A stretch of 59,795 bases of DNA from Candidatus Scalindua sp. GTDB lineage: Bacteria; Planctomycetota; Brocadiia; Brocadiales; Scalinduaceae. This document shows positions 34,807 to 43,987 of this stretch, piece by piece. The stretch lies in the NCBI GenBank assembly GCA_021777035.1, contig JAIQZR010000062.1, forward strand, positions 1-59,795, written 5' to 3'. Positions within the stretch are counted from its first letter, which is position 1; each line of letters begins with the position of its first letter. The translations under genes were made by a program, and so were the position numbers. The notes beneath the pieces are model-generated. The model had not been told where the DNA came from. It saw nothing but the letters and a program-made list of their open reading frames with translations, and did not search any database.

Positions 34807-36546
34807 ATGGATATTAATAGAAATACAATAATCAAAGATCTGGTTAAAAAACACCCTCAAACAATGGCGGTCTTCAGGAAATACAATCTTGTCGTGGCAG
34901 GAGGTGTAAGGGGACCGAATGAGCCTCTGGCATTCTTTGCGAAAGCACACGAAGTAGATTACGACGAAATTGTTGGGGAATTGAAGATAGCTATAGAAAA
35001 AGGTGTGGATGAAAATGCAGAAGAAGTAGAATTGGTAGAAGACAAGGTTTACTCAAAATTTTTTAAAACAGCTATTTTTATGGCACTGACAATAGGGGTT
35101 GCAGTAGGCGCCATTATATTGACCGATATTAGCTTAAAGCGTAATTTTCACTCTGTGGTTCATTCTTTGGTACAGACACATGGTCACGCCCAACTATTTG
35201 GATGGGTAGGCCTCTGCATAATCGGTTTTGCGTATTATATCGTACCCAGAGTAAAGAACGTTGAGCTCAAATACCGTGAACTGACTACCGTATGCTTCTA
35301 TCTCATGGTCACAGGGACTGTATTAAGGATACTAGTCCAACCGTTCGCCAATAAAGCGACAAGCTTCCTTCTGCCAATCTCCGGCCTGCTGGAGTTCATG
35401 GCAGTTGCGGTATTTGCATTTATTATCTTGAGTACCGTCCTTGCAAGTAAAGAGAAGAGAGAAGCATACGATAAATTCATAATGGCAGGCGTGTTATGGT
35501 TTCTACTGTGCAGTTTAGCAAACCTGCTTATGGACGGGTATATGCTTGTTGCAGGTACAAATGATATCCCAAAAACATTTTACAGCCCTTTTGTACACGT
35601 ATTTCTCCTTGGATTTGTTTTCATGTTCATATTTGCAGTGAACATAAGGACGGTGTACGCCTTCCTGGATGTTGGTACGGCCAGGATTGGCGCTATAAAC
35701 ACAACATTCTGGCTCCTTAATCTAACTATACCACTCTATTTCATAGCTAACTCTTTAAGTTACAAGTTTCCATTTTTAATAAAAATTTCATATTTTACAA
35801 CATATTTAGTCGCGTTTAGCATTTTACTGTTTGTTTATGGTATCAGGATCTTTGAAAAATCCACAAGGGAACTTGACGATGTTGTAATGGATAGAAGCTA
35901 TTCGAAAACTATCAGGGCTGCTTATGTCTGGTTGATTATTGGTGCGCTTATCCTCGGGACGAAATCACTCTTTACGGCATTCTCTGAGGCCCAGTACCTC
36001 TTTCATGGCGCCGCCAACCACGCATTGGCAGTTGGGTTTGTGACCTTGATGATAATAGGATACGCGTCAAAGATGGTTCCCACTTTCAAGGGTGTGGATA
36101 TGTATAGCATAAAGCTTGCAAACCTATCGTTTTATCTCATAAATATTGGGTGCTTCCTCCGGGTTTCTACTCAGGTTATGATAGGAGCCTCACACTCCAA
36201 CGGTTTTTACTACTCTCTCATAGGGTTTTCAGGCTGGATTGAGCTGACAGCGATCGGCATGTTCGGGTACAATGTGTGGAAGACAATGAACGCGGAAGAT
36301 GAGGATATTGAAGAACCGAATGAAACGTTAACGGAAATAACGGGTGACACAAACATCGCTTATGCAATCGAACAGTTTCCTGAGATTCTTGATGTATTCC
36401 TGGAATTTGGTTTCAAACAACTTGCTAGTCCTGCTGCAAGGAAGACTGTAGCAAAAATGTTTACGATAAAACAGGCAACAAAAATACATCCGGTTGAAAT
36501 AGATACTCTTCTTAACGCTTTAAATGAAAGAATTAAAAAATCATGA
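34807..36546 (+). CDS. NnrS-like membrane protein with DUF1858 domains at both ends
   Basis: Of 579 residues, 1-65 form a soluble DUF1858-like helical domain (VKKHPQTMAVFRKYNL). About 80-500 hold around twelve membrane segments, and 515-579 form a second DUF1858-like domain (IEQFPEILDVFLEFGFK). Paired histidines in THGHAQLFGW and a later NHALAVGF match the metal-ligand pattern of NnrS and heme-copper proteins. NnrS proteins are linked to nitric oxide stress. A TPR protein overlaps the stop by 4 bp, so they are coupled. The exact ligand is not known. Confidence 0.75.
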   Translation: MDINRNTIIKDLVKKHPQTMAVFRKYNLVVAGGVRGPNEPLAFFAKAHEVDYDEIVGELKIAIEKGVDENAEEVELVEDKVYSKFFKTAIFMALTIGVAVGAIILTDISLKRNFHSVVHSLVQTHGHAQLFGWVGLCIIGFAYYIVPRVKNVELKYRELTTVCFYLMVTGTVLRILVQPFANKATSFLLPISGLLEFMAVAVFAFIILSTVLASKEKREAYDKFIMAGVLWFLLCSLANLLMDGYMLVAGTNDIPKTFYSPFVHVFLLGFVFMFIFAVNIRTVYAFLDVGTARIGAINTTFWLLNLTIPLYFIANSLSYKFPFLIKISYFTTYLVAFSILLFVYGIRIFEKSTRELDDVVMDRSYSKTIRAAYVWLIIGALILGTKSLFTAFSEAQYLFHGAANHALAVGFVTLMIIGYASKMVPTFKGVDMYSIKLANLSFYLINIGCFLRVSTQVMIGASHSNGFYYSLIGFSGWIELTAIGMFGYNVWKTMNAEDEDIEEPNETLTEITGDTNIAYAIEQFPEILDVFLEFGFKQLASPAARKTVAKMFTIKQATKIHPVEIDTLLNALNERIKKS

Positions 36547-37796
36547 AGTTATTAATAAAAATCATATTTCTGGCAATACTAAGTTTTATATTTTCTGATT
36601 ACTGTATTGCTCAAACCGCTGAAGACCATTTTAAAAGAGGTGACGAATTTCTTAACAGACAACTTGTCCCCGATGCAATAGTTGAATTAAAGAAGGCCCT
36701 ACCACTTTTGAAAGAGGATCAAGACCAACTAAAGGCGAAAATCTATGTATCGCTGGCAAATGCGTACAACTGGAAGGGAACACACAAAGCGGCAATTATC
36801 GCATGCAATAAAGCGTTAGAAATCAACCCTGATATTGCCAATGCGCATTACAATCTGGGGTTTGCTTATAGAGAAGAGGGAGACAGTGAACTGTCGGAGA
36901 GAGAATTTGGACTTTTTGACAAATTGTTGAAGCGAGAAGGTGAATATGTAGAAATCACAGAAAAACAAACCTCAAGAAATGTTGAAAAGTTTATTACCCT
37001 TGGTGACAACTATTTTGCAACTGGCAAGTTTGACGAAGCCATTGCTGAATACAATAAAGCCCTGGACATTAAACCCCATAATGATATTTTTAATAAACTT
37101 GAACAGGTCTACCAACAACAAAGATTAGTCGGCAAATCCGGAGGCATATCTCCAACAACAGATAATCTTACCGGTAGAAAAGCATTAGGTAATATACATA
37201 TACAAACTGAGTCAGATAAAATTGCGCAGAAAACTTTAATAGATAAAATCCTGGGCAGAGGAGTATCGCATTATGATGAAGGTATGATTGATAAAGCAAT
37301 TGATGCATTCAAAGAAGTACTTGAAATTGATCCTGAGAACCCAAAAGCAAATTATAGCCTTGGCAACGCCTATGCGGATACCGGAAAGGTTGATAATGCC
37401 ATAGCGATGTATAAAAAAGCGATTAAAAATGATCCTGGACTTGCAGATGCATATTTATATCTGAGTATGCTGTATTTAGATATGGATTTAATCGAAGAGT
37501 CAATTTCTCTGTGTAACCAAGCCGTAACCGCCAATCCAAATGATGCACTTTTACGTTTCCATCTTGCGGAGTCATACGCCCAGAATCTACAATACAAAGA
37601 AGCGATAACTGCATATAGCAAGGCCATCTCCTTAAACCCAATGGATCCTGAAACACAATATAGATTAGCTGAATCTTACTATGAAACCGAGCAATTTGAC
37701 AAGGCACTAAAGCACGCAATGCAAGCTGAGAAACTGGGATATATTACAGATCCGGAATTCATGTCTGATTTGAAAAAAAACGCCGGTACGAAATAA
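36543..37796 (+). CDS. Exported tetratricopeptide-repeat protein
   Basis: This 417-residue protein has a signal peptide (about 1-24, ending CIAQ). Two blocks of TPR units follow, at about 27-130 and 150-410. Unit consensus residues recur as AIAEYNKALDIKP, AIDAFKEVLEIDPENPKANYSLGNAY and AITAYSKAISLNP. It probably scaffolds periplasmic or outer-surface complexes. Overlap with the NnrS-like gene suggests assembly or regulation of that membrane protein. Confidence 0.85.
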   Translation: MKLLIKIIFLAILSFIFSDYCIAQTAEDHFKRGDEFLNRQLVPDAIVELKKALPLLKEDQDQLKAKIYVSLANAYNWKGTHKAAIIACNKALEINPDIANAHYNLGFAYREEGDSELSEREFGLFDKLLKREGEYVEITEKQTSRNVEKFITLGDNYFATGKFDEAIAEYNKALDIKPHNDIFNKLEQVYQQQRLVGKSGGISPTTDNLTGRKALGNIHIQTESDKIAQKTLIDKILGRGVSHYDEGMIDKAIDAFKEVLEIDPENPKANYSLGNAYADTGKVDNAIAMYKKAIKNDPGLADAYLYLSMLYLDMDLIEESISLCNQAVTANPNDALLRFHLAESYAQNLQYKEAITAYSKAISLNPMDPETQYRLAESYYETEQFDKALKHAMQAEKLGYITDPEFMSDLKKNAGTK

Positions 37797-37848
37797 CCAT
37801 ATTAATTCCCTTATAATTAATCTATCTTCTAAATCATACTTTTTTATT

Positions 37849-37991
37849 GAATTCATTATTCGAAGTTCAATGTTCTTCATTCGACATTTTCTTTTGAACC
37901 ATACCTAGAAAAAACCCCTTTAATGGAGCTCTTACTTACTTATTATTCTATATTTCTCAATCATGAATATCGAACACCGAATAATAAATTC
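37849..37991. repeat. Inverted repeat with 27-bp arms
   Basis: GAATTCATTATTCGAAGTTC (start of arm 37849-37875) pairs with 37965-37991, with about five mismatches in 27, leaving an 89-bp centre. It looks like a small non-autonomous element. No gene lies within it. It sits in the 730-bp gap after the TPR gene. Confidence 0.7.
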
Positions 37992-38119
37992 TAAATTCGA
38001 TTCCATTATTCAATTATTATTGGATTCCCTGCCTTCATGATGTCTGTTAAAAAATGTCGGGTAACCTGCCCGACTTTGAATTTCCATACACTAAATTAGA
38101 ACTTCGACACAAATATACA

Positions 38120-38254
38120 GGTAGGAGCCAACTCCAGCCCGCCCGTACCGAACAGTACGTTCGCCAGCCCGACAATCATTCTGGCGGGGGCGGGTTGGCG
38201 ACCGAATTATTGTGTTAAAACGCTTTCGCTCGCCGTCAGGAGACGGCTCCTACC
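38120..38254. repeat. GTAGGAGCC-type repeat element with nested GC-rich insert
   Basis: GGTAGGAGCC at 38120-38129 and GGCTCCTACC at 38245-38254 are perfect inverted ends. Two hairpins lie inside: GCCAAC/GTTGGC on the left and GCCGTC/GACGGC on the right. The left hairpin is split in its loop by a GC-rich tract at about 38136-38193, from GCCCGCCCG to GGCGGGGGCG. That tract resembles 40358-40413, inside a coding gene. Confidence 0.8.
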
Positions 38255-38288
38255 AAACTTTGAATTTCCTATACATCAATTTACTTTA

Positions 38289-38376
38289 ACGCTGAGTAGA
38301 GAACAGACGCAAAGGGGGGAAAAGATTTCTCTCTTTTAATTTCAATTTTATTTTCTTAGCAATCTCTGCGTTAAAA
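38289..38376. repeat. CGCAGAG-type inverted repeat, second copy
   Basis: The left arm ACGCTGAGTAGAGAACAGACGCAAAGG and the right arm CAATCTCTGCGTTAA enclose a T-rich core, like the element at 28415-28505. The arms are more diverged here. It completes the contents of the gap 37797-38528, in which no gene is seen. Confidence 0.65.
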
Positions 38377-38453
38377 CAGAAGGCTAAAGCTTAAAGGAGT
38401 GGTTGGAGGAGGTTGTAATATGAAGAAATATGTACAAGAATACATACTGCAAC

Positions 38454-38496
38454 AAAAAAAGGGAACTTGTCGTTTATACAAACGCAAGTTCCCTTT
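38454..38496 (-). terminator. Rho-independent terminator of the prepilin-like gene
   Basis: AAAGGGAACTTG (38458-38469) pairs perfectly with CAAGTTCCCTTT (38485-38496), with a further CGTTT/AAACG inner pairing. On the minus strand the stem is followed by a run of seven T's. It lies 33 bp downstream of the prepilin-like stop codon. Confidence 0.92.
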
Positions 38497-38528
38497 ATGA
38501 CAAAATATTTTATTTTCAGATTCAAAAG

Positions 38529-39206
38529 CTATGAACCACCATCGTGCGTAATATAGCTATCAGTGTCTGCAGTCGTATCATCAGCATAAATATCATCTCT
38601 TACCGGTGGGTCTGAACCGTCATACCAACCCGCTTTTTCAGTAATGACAAACTCTACGTGTCCATCCACATAAACTATGTTTTGCCCCCTACCGGCAACG
38701 TCTGCGGTACTGTAAGCATTAACAGTACCTCCATGGTTTGGTGAATTAGCACTTGTAGGCAGATTACTATCATTATTGGTAGGTCGATCTGCCAATAATG
38801 CGACATCCGCCTCACTAGCCTGTGTATGATTCCCATCATATCCATAACTAGACTGATTTTTTTTAAATGCAGTGCCCTCAGCAATTTTAGCATTTGTTGT
38901 GATTGTAACAGATGTATCGCTAGGACAGTTAAAAGTACGCGGATCCGACACATAATCAGGAAAAAGCAATACAAGCGATGCCATTGAACCGGTTGTTGAC
39001 GTAGGAAACTGCTCATTATTCTCGTTCGCATACATGATTAACCCCATACCAATCTGTTTCACATTACTGGCACATTGGGTTTTGCGCGCAGACTCCCTGG
39101 CCCTACTCAACACAGGAAGCAGTATTCCCGCAAGGATCCCGATAATAGCGATTACAACCAATAATTCAATAAGTGTAAAACCTTTGTTAAGCTTAGTTCT
39201 TTTCAT
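38529..39206 (-). CDS. Prepilin-like protein with type IV N-terminal methylation motif
   Basis: This 225-residue protein has the cleavage and methylation signature [20 protein letters not shown] at residues 8-27. The family's [12 protein letters not shown] and [10 protein letters not shown] follow. [11 protein letters not shown] near residue 187 is the DGHV motif typical of Planctomycetes and Verrucomicrobia pseudopilins. The tail is rich in Asp and Thr. It is probably a pilus or secretion pseudopilin. A terminator follows directly, so it is monocistronic. Confidence 0.9.
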   Translation of the reverse strand: MKRTKLNKGFTLIELLVVIAIIGILAGILLPVLSRARESARKTQCASNVKQIGMGLIMYANENNEQFPTSTTGSMASLVLLFPDYVSDPRTFNCPSDTSVTITTNAKIAEGTAFKKNQSSYGYDGNHTQASEADVALLADRPTNNDSNLPTSANSPNHGGTVNAYSTADVAGRGQNIVYVDGHVEFVITEKAGWYDGSDPPVRDDIYADDTTADTDSYITHDGGS

Positions 39207-39579
39207 GCGAACAACCCCTTTCCTAAAATGTTACGGGAAAATCTGAAAGCTATCCATAAGTTAAAAATTTACCAGCGTATTTGATTAATTTAAGTACTAA
39301 GGTCAGCGTGTAATTTGTAGGTGAATCAAGTGAATAGCGCAGATTATATCCCTGTAAGCACTCTTGTCAAGTATTTATTATCAATACTGAGAGAGACGCG
39401 AATATCACGCCTTTACTCTTTTCACCTTTTTTCTCTAATGAGTAGACAAATCCTTATTTATTTAGTCCCCCTAAAATTGTACAATGAGCGGGGTGGTGTT
39501 CGGTTAGAAATTTGCGTGCAGCTTTTGTCATGCCAGAACGCTGCTGACAATAATCCACTATTTTGCAGATCGGTTAAAC

Positions 39580-42240
39580 ATGTTTAATAAGAAACCTCAA
39601 ACCTGCCGAAACGGCCGGGCCGGGCCAGTAACCGCGCCAACAGGACAGAGGTTAATTCCATATTGCGATCAAATAGTAATAGCTTCTTTGTTGGTTATTA
39701 TTGTAGCTGTCCCGCTCTATTTCGATGTCAATCTTCATAGCGTTTTCGACTTGAGCAAGACTACAATCCTCTATGTATTGACCTTCGCCATGTTGGCTAT
39801 CTGGTCTATAAAGACGATAACCATCACTTACCGGCAGGGGCGGCACGAGCAAAGCCCTGCCTTGTCTGGGCCTGCTGTCAATTACCAGGACGCACATCAA
39901 TCTACCTCTCATATTCAAAAAAACAGAAAGGAGTGCTTCTCCTCACAACTCTTAAGGCGGCCATTAATTCTGCCAATCATAGCATTCCTGTTTGTCAGTG
40001 GACTTGCTACGATCTTTTCCATAAACCCTTATTTGAGTTTAGTAGGCACTTACAAAAGATACGATGGTTTTATATCAACAATTGTATACGTCTCTCTTTT
40101 TTTAGTAATTATACATTTCATAGGGGAAAAAAAGTTGAGCGCACTCTGTAACGTAATTATCTCAACCGCCTGCCTCGCCTCTATATACGGAATATTTCAA
40201 CATTTTGGTATAGACGTGTATCAGTGGAGTACGTCATTTGGCTTTGGTATAAGGGCCTCTTCTACATTTGGACACCCTGCCTTTTTTTCTGCCTTTCTTA
40301 TTATGGTCATACCACTTATTCTGCTTAAAATTTTTTCACACCCACCGGAACAAGATTGCCACCCGCCCATGCCGGATCGCAAGCCCGACAAGGCTGTTCT
40401 GGCGGGGACTGGGACACGTTCAAATTCCAGATGTCCATCATTTCTCTATATGGGGGCCTTAATATTGGTTATCATCGCATTTTATTACACGAAGACACGA
40501 GCATCCTTTCTGGGTCTCCTTATCTCAAATATTTTTTTCTTTTCTTTGATAGGGAAAAAGAATCTCCTGGCAGATAAGAGAAAAACTATTGTTACCATAA
40601 CGATCATAATAGGCATCTCTATTTTCTTTAATGTAAGTGATAGAACGTCTGTTATTGGAAGATTCATAGACGATATAAAGCCGACCATTTCAAGTGGCAA
40701 GGAATCCACCCACTTTCAAGAAGATCCTCATAAAGAGGTTGGCATCTCCAGCAAATTGAAGGGTTCAATGTTTTTGAGGGCCTTCCAATATGCGACTGGC
40801 CTGAAGATTATTTATGATTATCCGGTTCTGGGAATCGGGCCTGAAACGCTGGGTATGATATATCCTCAATACCTTTCAAAAGTCTACCGGGAAGCCGGTG
40901 AGTATAGGACGTTTGAAAACCAGAACAGGATCCATAACGAGTTTTTAGACGTGGCAGTCTCCAGAGGATTGCTGGGAGTTGGAGTATACATTTGGTTTAT
41001 CTTTGCTTATGCAAGAATGGTATGGAATGGATGCCAGAGGGCCAACAGCCATGATAAGGTGCTCATAATAGGTCTTTGCGCCAGCTGCCTGGCCTATTTT
41101 ATACAAAATCAGTTTAGCTTCGGGCATGTCCCTATACTTACACTTTTCTGGTTTCTTATTGCCATGTCGGTTATTGCATCTCCCGTTACATACTCCTTAC
41201 CTGATGGGATTAAAAAGTCGGCAGCACACAATCCGGATCTAACCGGGCACACCACTATCGGGAGGCTTGGAAAGTACATATTCTGTGGCATGATTATATG
41301 CTTAATGGCCCTGCTTATCACTCTTTGTCTATTTCGCTACAAAGCAGACATCTACTTTGAACACGGAAGAAGAGCACTAAATAAAATGGAGATTATGGAA
41401 GCTATCCGGAGTTATGAAACAGCAGTAAAGTATAACCCTTTAACGTTAAATTATCGAAATGTGCTAAATGGTATTTATCTAAAAACGGCAGAAACAGGTG
41501 CAAACAGAGAGAACAAGAAAATCGCAGAAGAGTTGACGGATATTTTTTCACGTAAACAGACAGCAATGTGGTTTGCAAAAGCAATTAAGGGTGCGGAACA
41601 AGTGCAAAAACTTTATCCTAATGATTACCATTCAGCTTTTACCCTTGGCCAGGCATATCATCTACTGAGTAAAATATCACCTGCCAAACTACCTGGCGAG
41701 TCTGAAGAGATGAGCAAAAACGCATTCAAAAATTATAAAATTGCGACAACGTTACACCCTTTCAAATTCGAATTCCGCAATAAACTGGCACGGCTTCATG
41801 CTGAAAAAGGCCAATATGAAGACGCAATCTACGAATTAAATGAAGCAAGAACCATTTCACCTACCAACCAGGCATCCTATTTAAACCTTGCCAAGGTATT
41901 TATAAACAACGGGAAACAATATGAGGAAGCAGAAACAGTCCTCCTGGAATTCATCAAAAAAAATCCTGACCGTGAAATAATAGATGTTTACAGGTTTTTA
42001 AGTTTCATCTATTCAAAGACTGCAAAATGGGATGAACTCCTGGCGCAATCAATAAAGATATCTAAACTCAATCCGGAAGATTTAGAAGCACATAAATATG
42101 CAACCATGGCCAGTGTTAAGCTCGAAAGGTATGATGATGCGCGAAAATTATGTAACCGTATTTTAGATTTGACAGAACAAGCAAACAACACGTACAACAA
42201 ATATGCTAAAGAGATGCTGGAGTTTTTATCAGAAAAGTAA
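39580..42240 (+). CDS. O-antigen ligase/polymerase-like protein with TPR domain
   Basis: This 886-residue protein has about eleven membrane segments in residues 30-580, a large periplasmic loop with GIGPETLGMIYP, and NRIHNEFLDVAVSRGLLG. This is the Wzy_C pattern of O-antigen ligases and polymerases. TPR units follow from about residue 600 (AIRSYETAVKYNPL; AIYELNEARTISPTNQ). Three GC-rich stretches break the protein with Pro/Gly/Arg-rich segments, at about residues 8-21, 84-94 and 260-278. These resemble the window's dispersed GC-rich repeats. The frame stays open throughout. Confidence 0.82.
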   Translation: MFNKKPQTCRNGRAGPVTAPTGQRLIPYCDQIVIASLLVIIVAVPLYFDVNLHSVFDLSKTTILYVLTFAMLAIWSIKTITITYRQGRHEQSPALSGPAVNYQDAHQSTSHIQKNRKECFSSQLLRRPLILPIIAFLFVSGLATIFSINPYLSLVGTYKRYDGFISTIVYVSLFLVIIHFIGEKKLSALCNVIISTACLASIYGIFQHFGIDVYQWSTSFGFGIRASSTFGHPAFFSAFLIMVIPLILLKIFSHPPEQDCHPPMPDRKPDKAVLAGTGTRSNSRCPSFLYMGALILVIIAFYYTKTRASFLGLLISNIFFFSLIGKKNLLADKRKTIVTITIIIGISIFFNVSDRTSVIGRFIDDIKPTISSGKESTHFQEDPHKEVGISSKLKGSMFLRAFQYATGLKIIYDYPVLGIGPETLGMIYPQYLSKVYREAGEYRTFENQNRIHNEFLDVAVSRGLLGVGVYIWFIFAYARMVWNGCQRANSHDKVLIIGLCASCLAYFIQNQFSFGHVPILTLFWFLIAMSVIASPVTYSLPDGIKKSAAHNPDLTGHTTIGRLGKYIFCGMIICLMALLITLCLFRYKADIYFEHGRRALNKMEIMEAIRSYETAVKYNPLTLNYRNVLNGIYLKTAETGANRENKKIAEELTDIFSRKQTAMWFAKAIKGAEQVQKLYPNDYHSAFTLGQAYHLLSKISPAKLPGESEEMSKNAFKNYKIATTLHPFKFEFRNKLARLHAEKGQYEDAIYELNEARTISPTNQASYLNLAKVFINNGKQYEEAETVLLEFIKKNPDREIIDVYRFLSFIYSKTAKWDELLAQSIKISKLNPEDLEAHKYATMASVKLERYDDARKLCNRILDLTEQANNTYNKYAKEMLEFLSEK
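39603..39642. repeat. GC-rich repeat copy inside coding sequence (N-terminal)
   Basis: The stretch CTGCCGAAACGGCCGGGCCG and onward resembles the element at 49288-49318 read on the same strand (GTCCGAACGG then GGG-rich). It lies at codons 8-21 of the ligase gene, where it adds a Gly/Arg/Pro-rich segment before the first membrane segment. The base composition is very unlike the A+T-rich neighbourhood. Confidence 0.5.
39833..39861. repeat. GC-rich hairpin inside coding sequence (first loop)
   Basis: GGCAGGG at 39833-39839 pairs with CCCTGCC at 39855-39861. The tract is G+C-rich and encodes part of a polar loop between the first membrane segments of the ligase. Relation to the other GC-rich copies is suggested by composition and hairpin form, not by clear alignment. 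Confidence 0.45.
40358..40413. repeat. GC-rich repeat copy inside coding sequence (middle)
   Basis: From ACCCGCCCATGCCGG to TTCTGGCGGGGACTGGG, this tract aligns with the GC-rich insert at about 38136-38193 (GCCCGCCCGTACCG, then AGCCCGACAA, then TTCTGGCGGGGGCGGG). A short internal stretch is missing. It lies in frame in the O-antigen ligase gene at about codons 260-278, adding a Pro-rich charged segment in a loop. Confidence 0.75.
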
Positions 42241-42645
42241 GATCAAAGCTGGCTGAGCATGGATTAAGAAGGAATAATTTTCATTTTGTTGCTGCCCAGA
42301 CAGACCGTTCACCCAATGAATCAAATCGCATTTCACCTACTCCCCATTTTTAAACATTTAAATTTTTTTTCTTGACTTTCATATTATGTAACATTAGTAT
42401 TCCCTCTCACTCAGTTCAATACAGCTTAGGAAGATACTGTATCTTAAAGTTATGTTTATTTTTACAAGGAGGTGAATTACATAAACTTTCCCATTACTTC
42501 ATACAGCAAAAATCCCGCAGTCACCGAAACACTAATAAAATTTAGATAAAATTAAACAATAATCCTTTTTTTTAATATTTATATTTCAAGAGGATCTGTC
42601 GCTAGTTTTATTCAATCTTTAGGAATTAACGAAAGGAACTGTTTT
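42241..42645. other. 405-bp gap without supported gene
   Basis: No coding gene is supported. ACAAGGAGGTGAATTAC at about 42463-42479 looks like a strong ribosome-binding site. The only frame after it is a 26-codon GTG-started one with no family resemblance. The rest is A+T-rich and probably holds the promoter for the lipoprotein gene. Confidence 0.45.
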
Positions 42646-43041
42646 ATGTACAAAACAATTTACTCACTTCTTGTTTTTTCTTTTATCATCAGCAATCTGT
42701 TTGGTTGTGCCCACCCTACAGTAGTTGAAACTGTTCAAGACAGTGACTACACCATGACTTGCAGTGAATTAACGAAGGCAATTGATGACGCTAGGCATTT
42801 CAGAAAAGAAGCCCAGGGGAAAAAAGGTTTTACCGGAGGTAATGTTACAAGGGGCATACTTTTATGGCCAACTATTCTAGGAACATATTCAAATGCGAAC
42901 GAAGCAATCCATGCCGCTGATGCCCGCATTGTTCACTTGAGTCACATTAAAGCAGAAAAATGTGATCACAATCTTGGAGGTTCTCCAGAAAAGATAGAAT
43001 TGTCAAACAAAAGTAAACAAGAAAACAAAGAAGAACTCTAA
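42646..43041 (+). CDS. Small lipoprotein of unknown function
   Basis: This 131-residue protein has a hydrophobic signal and the lipobox LFGC, with C21 as the lipidated residue. The mature part has TMTCSELTKAIDDARHFRKEA, a glycine-containing hydrophobic stretch (NVTRGILLWPTIL), and a Lys/Glu-rich tail. A family resemblance to small lipoproteins with a glycine-rich membrane-interacting middle is possible. It is followed 12 bp later by a DUF2059 protein gene, so the two may work together at the envelope. Confidence 0.8.
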   Translation: MYKTIYSLLVFSFIISNLFGCAHPTVVETVQDSDYTMTCSELTKAIDDARHFRKEAQGKKGFTGGNVTRGILLWPTILGTYSNANEAIHAADARIVHLSHIKAEKCDHNLGGSPEKIELSNKSKQENKEEL

Positions 43042-43053
43042 GAAAGATCATCA

Positions 43054-43947
43054 ATGCGTCATAATAATTCAAAATCTTATGGATTTTTATTCATTTTATC
43101 TTATCTCGTGTTTTTGAATACCTGTGCTGCCAAAGCGGAAAATGATATTGATCTATATTTAAGACAAAAAACTATCGGTACCTGGAAAACCCACGAAGGC
43201 TTTTTCATCGCCGAAACTACATATTCTGCTGATGGAACATTTGAGGGAGAGGGTATAATAAATCTTCCTGACAACAAATTACCAATGTTTGTAAAAGGGA
43301 AATGGGAAGTTACTGATGGTTACCTCATTGAAATAATTGAGGAAACCGACATACCAGAAGAGTTATTGCCCTATAATAATGAGTTTATAGACAAGATTGA
43401 ATCTGTTTCTAAAGATAGATTAATAAGAATAGATGAGAAAGGAGAACGCAGTGTTTATACAAGGAAGCTTTCTCCGGAGCTGGAAAAGAAGCATTTGCAG
43501 TTAGTCAATGAATATTTCAAAGCAGTGGGAATAAAAAAATTTACTAACAAATTATTAAAAGATGAGAAGGAGAAGATTTTTGAAAATTTTAAGAAGGACA
43601 ACACTATTCCGCAAAATGACAAGTTGGAACTGGAAAAGTTATTACGAGAAACAAGAGAAATTGTAGAAAAATATATGAGATGGGAAAATGTTAAACAATC
43701 ATATATCAGTATTTATTCGGATATATATTCTGATGAAGAATTAAAAGCATTAATTAAATTCTATCATACGCCATTGGGGAAAAAAGTGCGTGATAACATG
43801 ATTGAGTTAACACAAAAAACAAAGATATTAGTTGAGCAACAACAACTTTTTGCTACAGCCGAGCTGGCAAAATTTATTGCAGATTACATAAACGAAAAGA
43901 TACAAGAAGAGAATCAGAAAGAAAATAGCAAGAGAAATGGTACTTAG
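43054..43947 (+). CDS. Exported DUF2059-domain protein
   Basis: This 297-residue protein has a signal peptide (about 1-27, ending CAAKA). The N-terminal half (about 35-125) resembles lipocalin-like stress domains, with GTWKTHEGFFIAETTYSADG and VKGKWEVTDGYLIE. The C-terminal half (about 140-275) contains the DUF2059 pattern YSDEELKALIKFYHTPLGKKV. The function of DUF2059 is unknown; members are periplasmic. It is probably co-transcribed with the lipoprotein gene. Confidence 0.8.
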   Translation: MRHNNSKSYGFLFILSYLVFLNTCAAKAENDIDLYLRQKTIGTWKTHEGFFIAETTYSADGTFEGEGIINLPDNKLPMFVKGKWEVTDGYLIEIIEETDIPEELLPYNNEFIDKIESVSKDRLIRIDEKGERSVYTRKLSPELEKKHLQLVNEYFKAVGIKKFTNKLLKDEKEKIFENFKKDNTIPQNDKLELEKLLRETREIVEKYMRWENVKQSYISIYSDIYSDEELKALIKFYHTPLGKKVRDNMIELTQKTKILVEQQQLFATAELAKFIADYINEKIQEENQKENSKRNGT

Positions 43948-43987
43948 ATATTATAAAAAGGGGAATAAGATTATTGAAGGAGCAGAT

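Noticed and set aside
39321-39587. 88-codon plus-strand frame before the O-antigen ligase
   Set aside because: It overlaps the ligase start, has no family resemblance or signal, and its residue use looks random. It lies in the promoter region between two divergent genes.
42471-42551. Short GTG-started frame after a strong ribosome-binding-like AAGGAGGTG
   Set aside because: The GTG lies within the ribosome-binding sequence itself, and the 26-residue product has no recognisable features.
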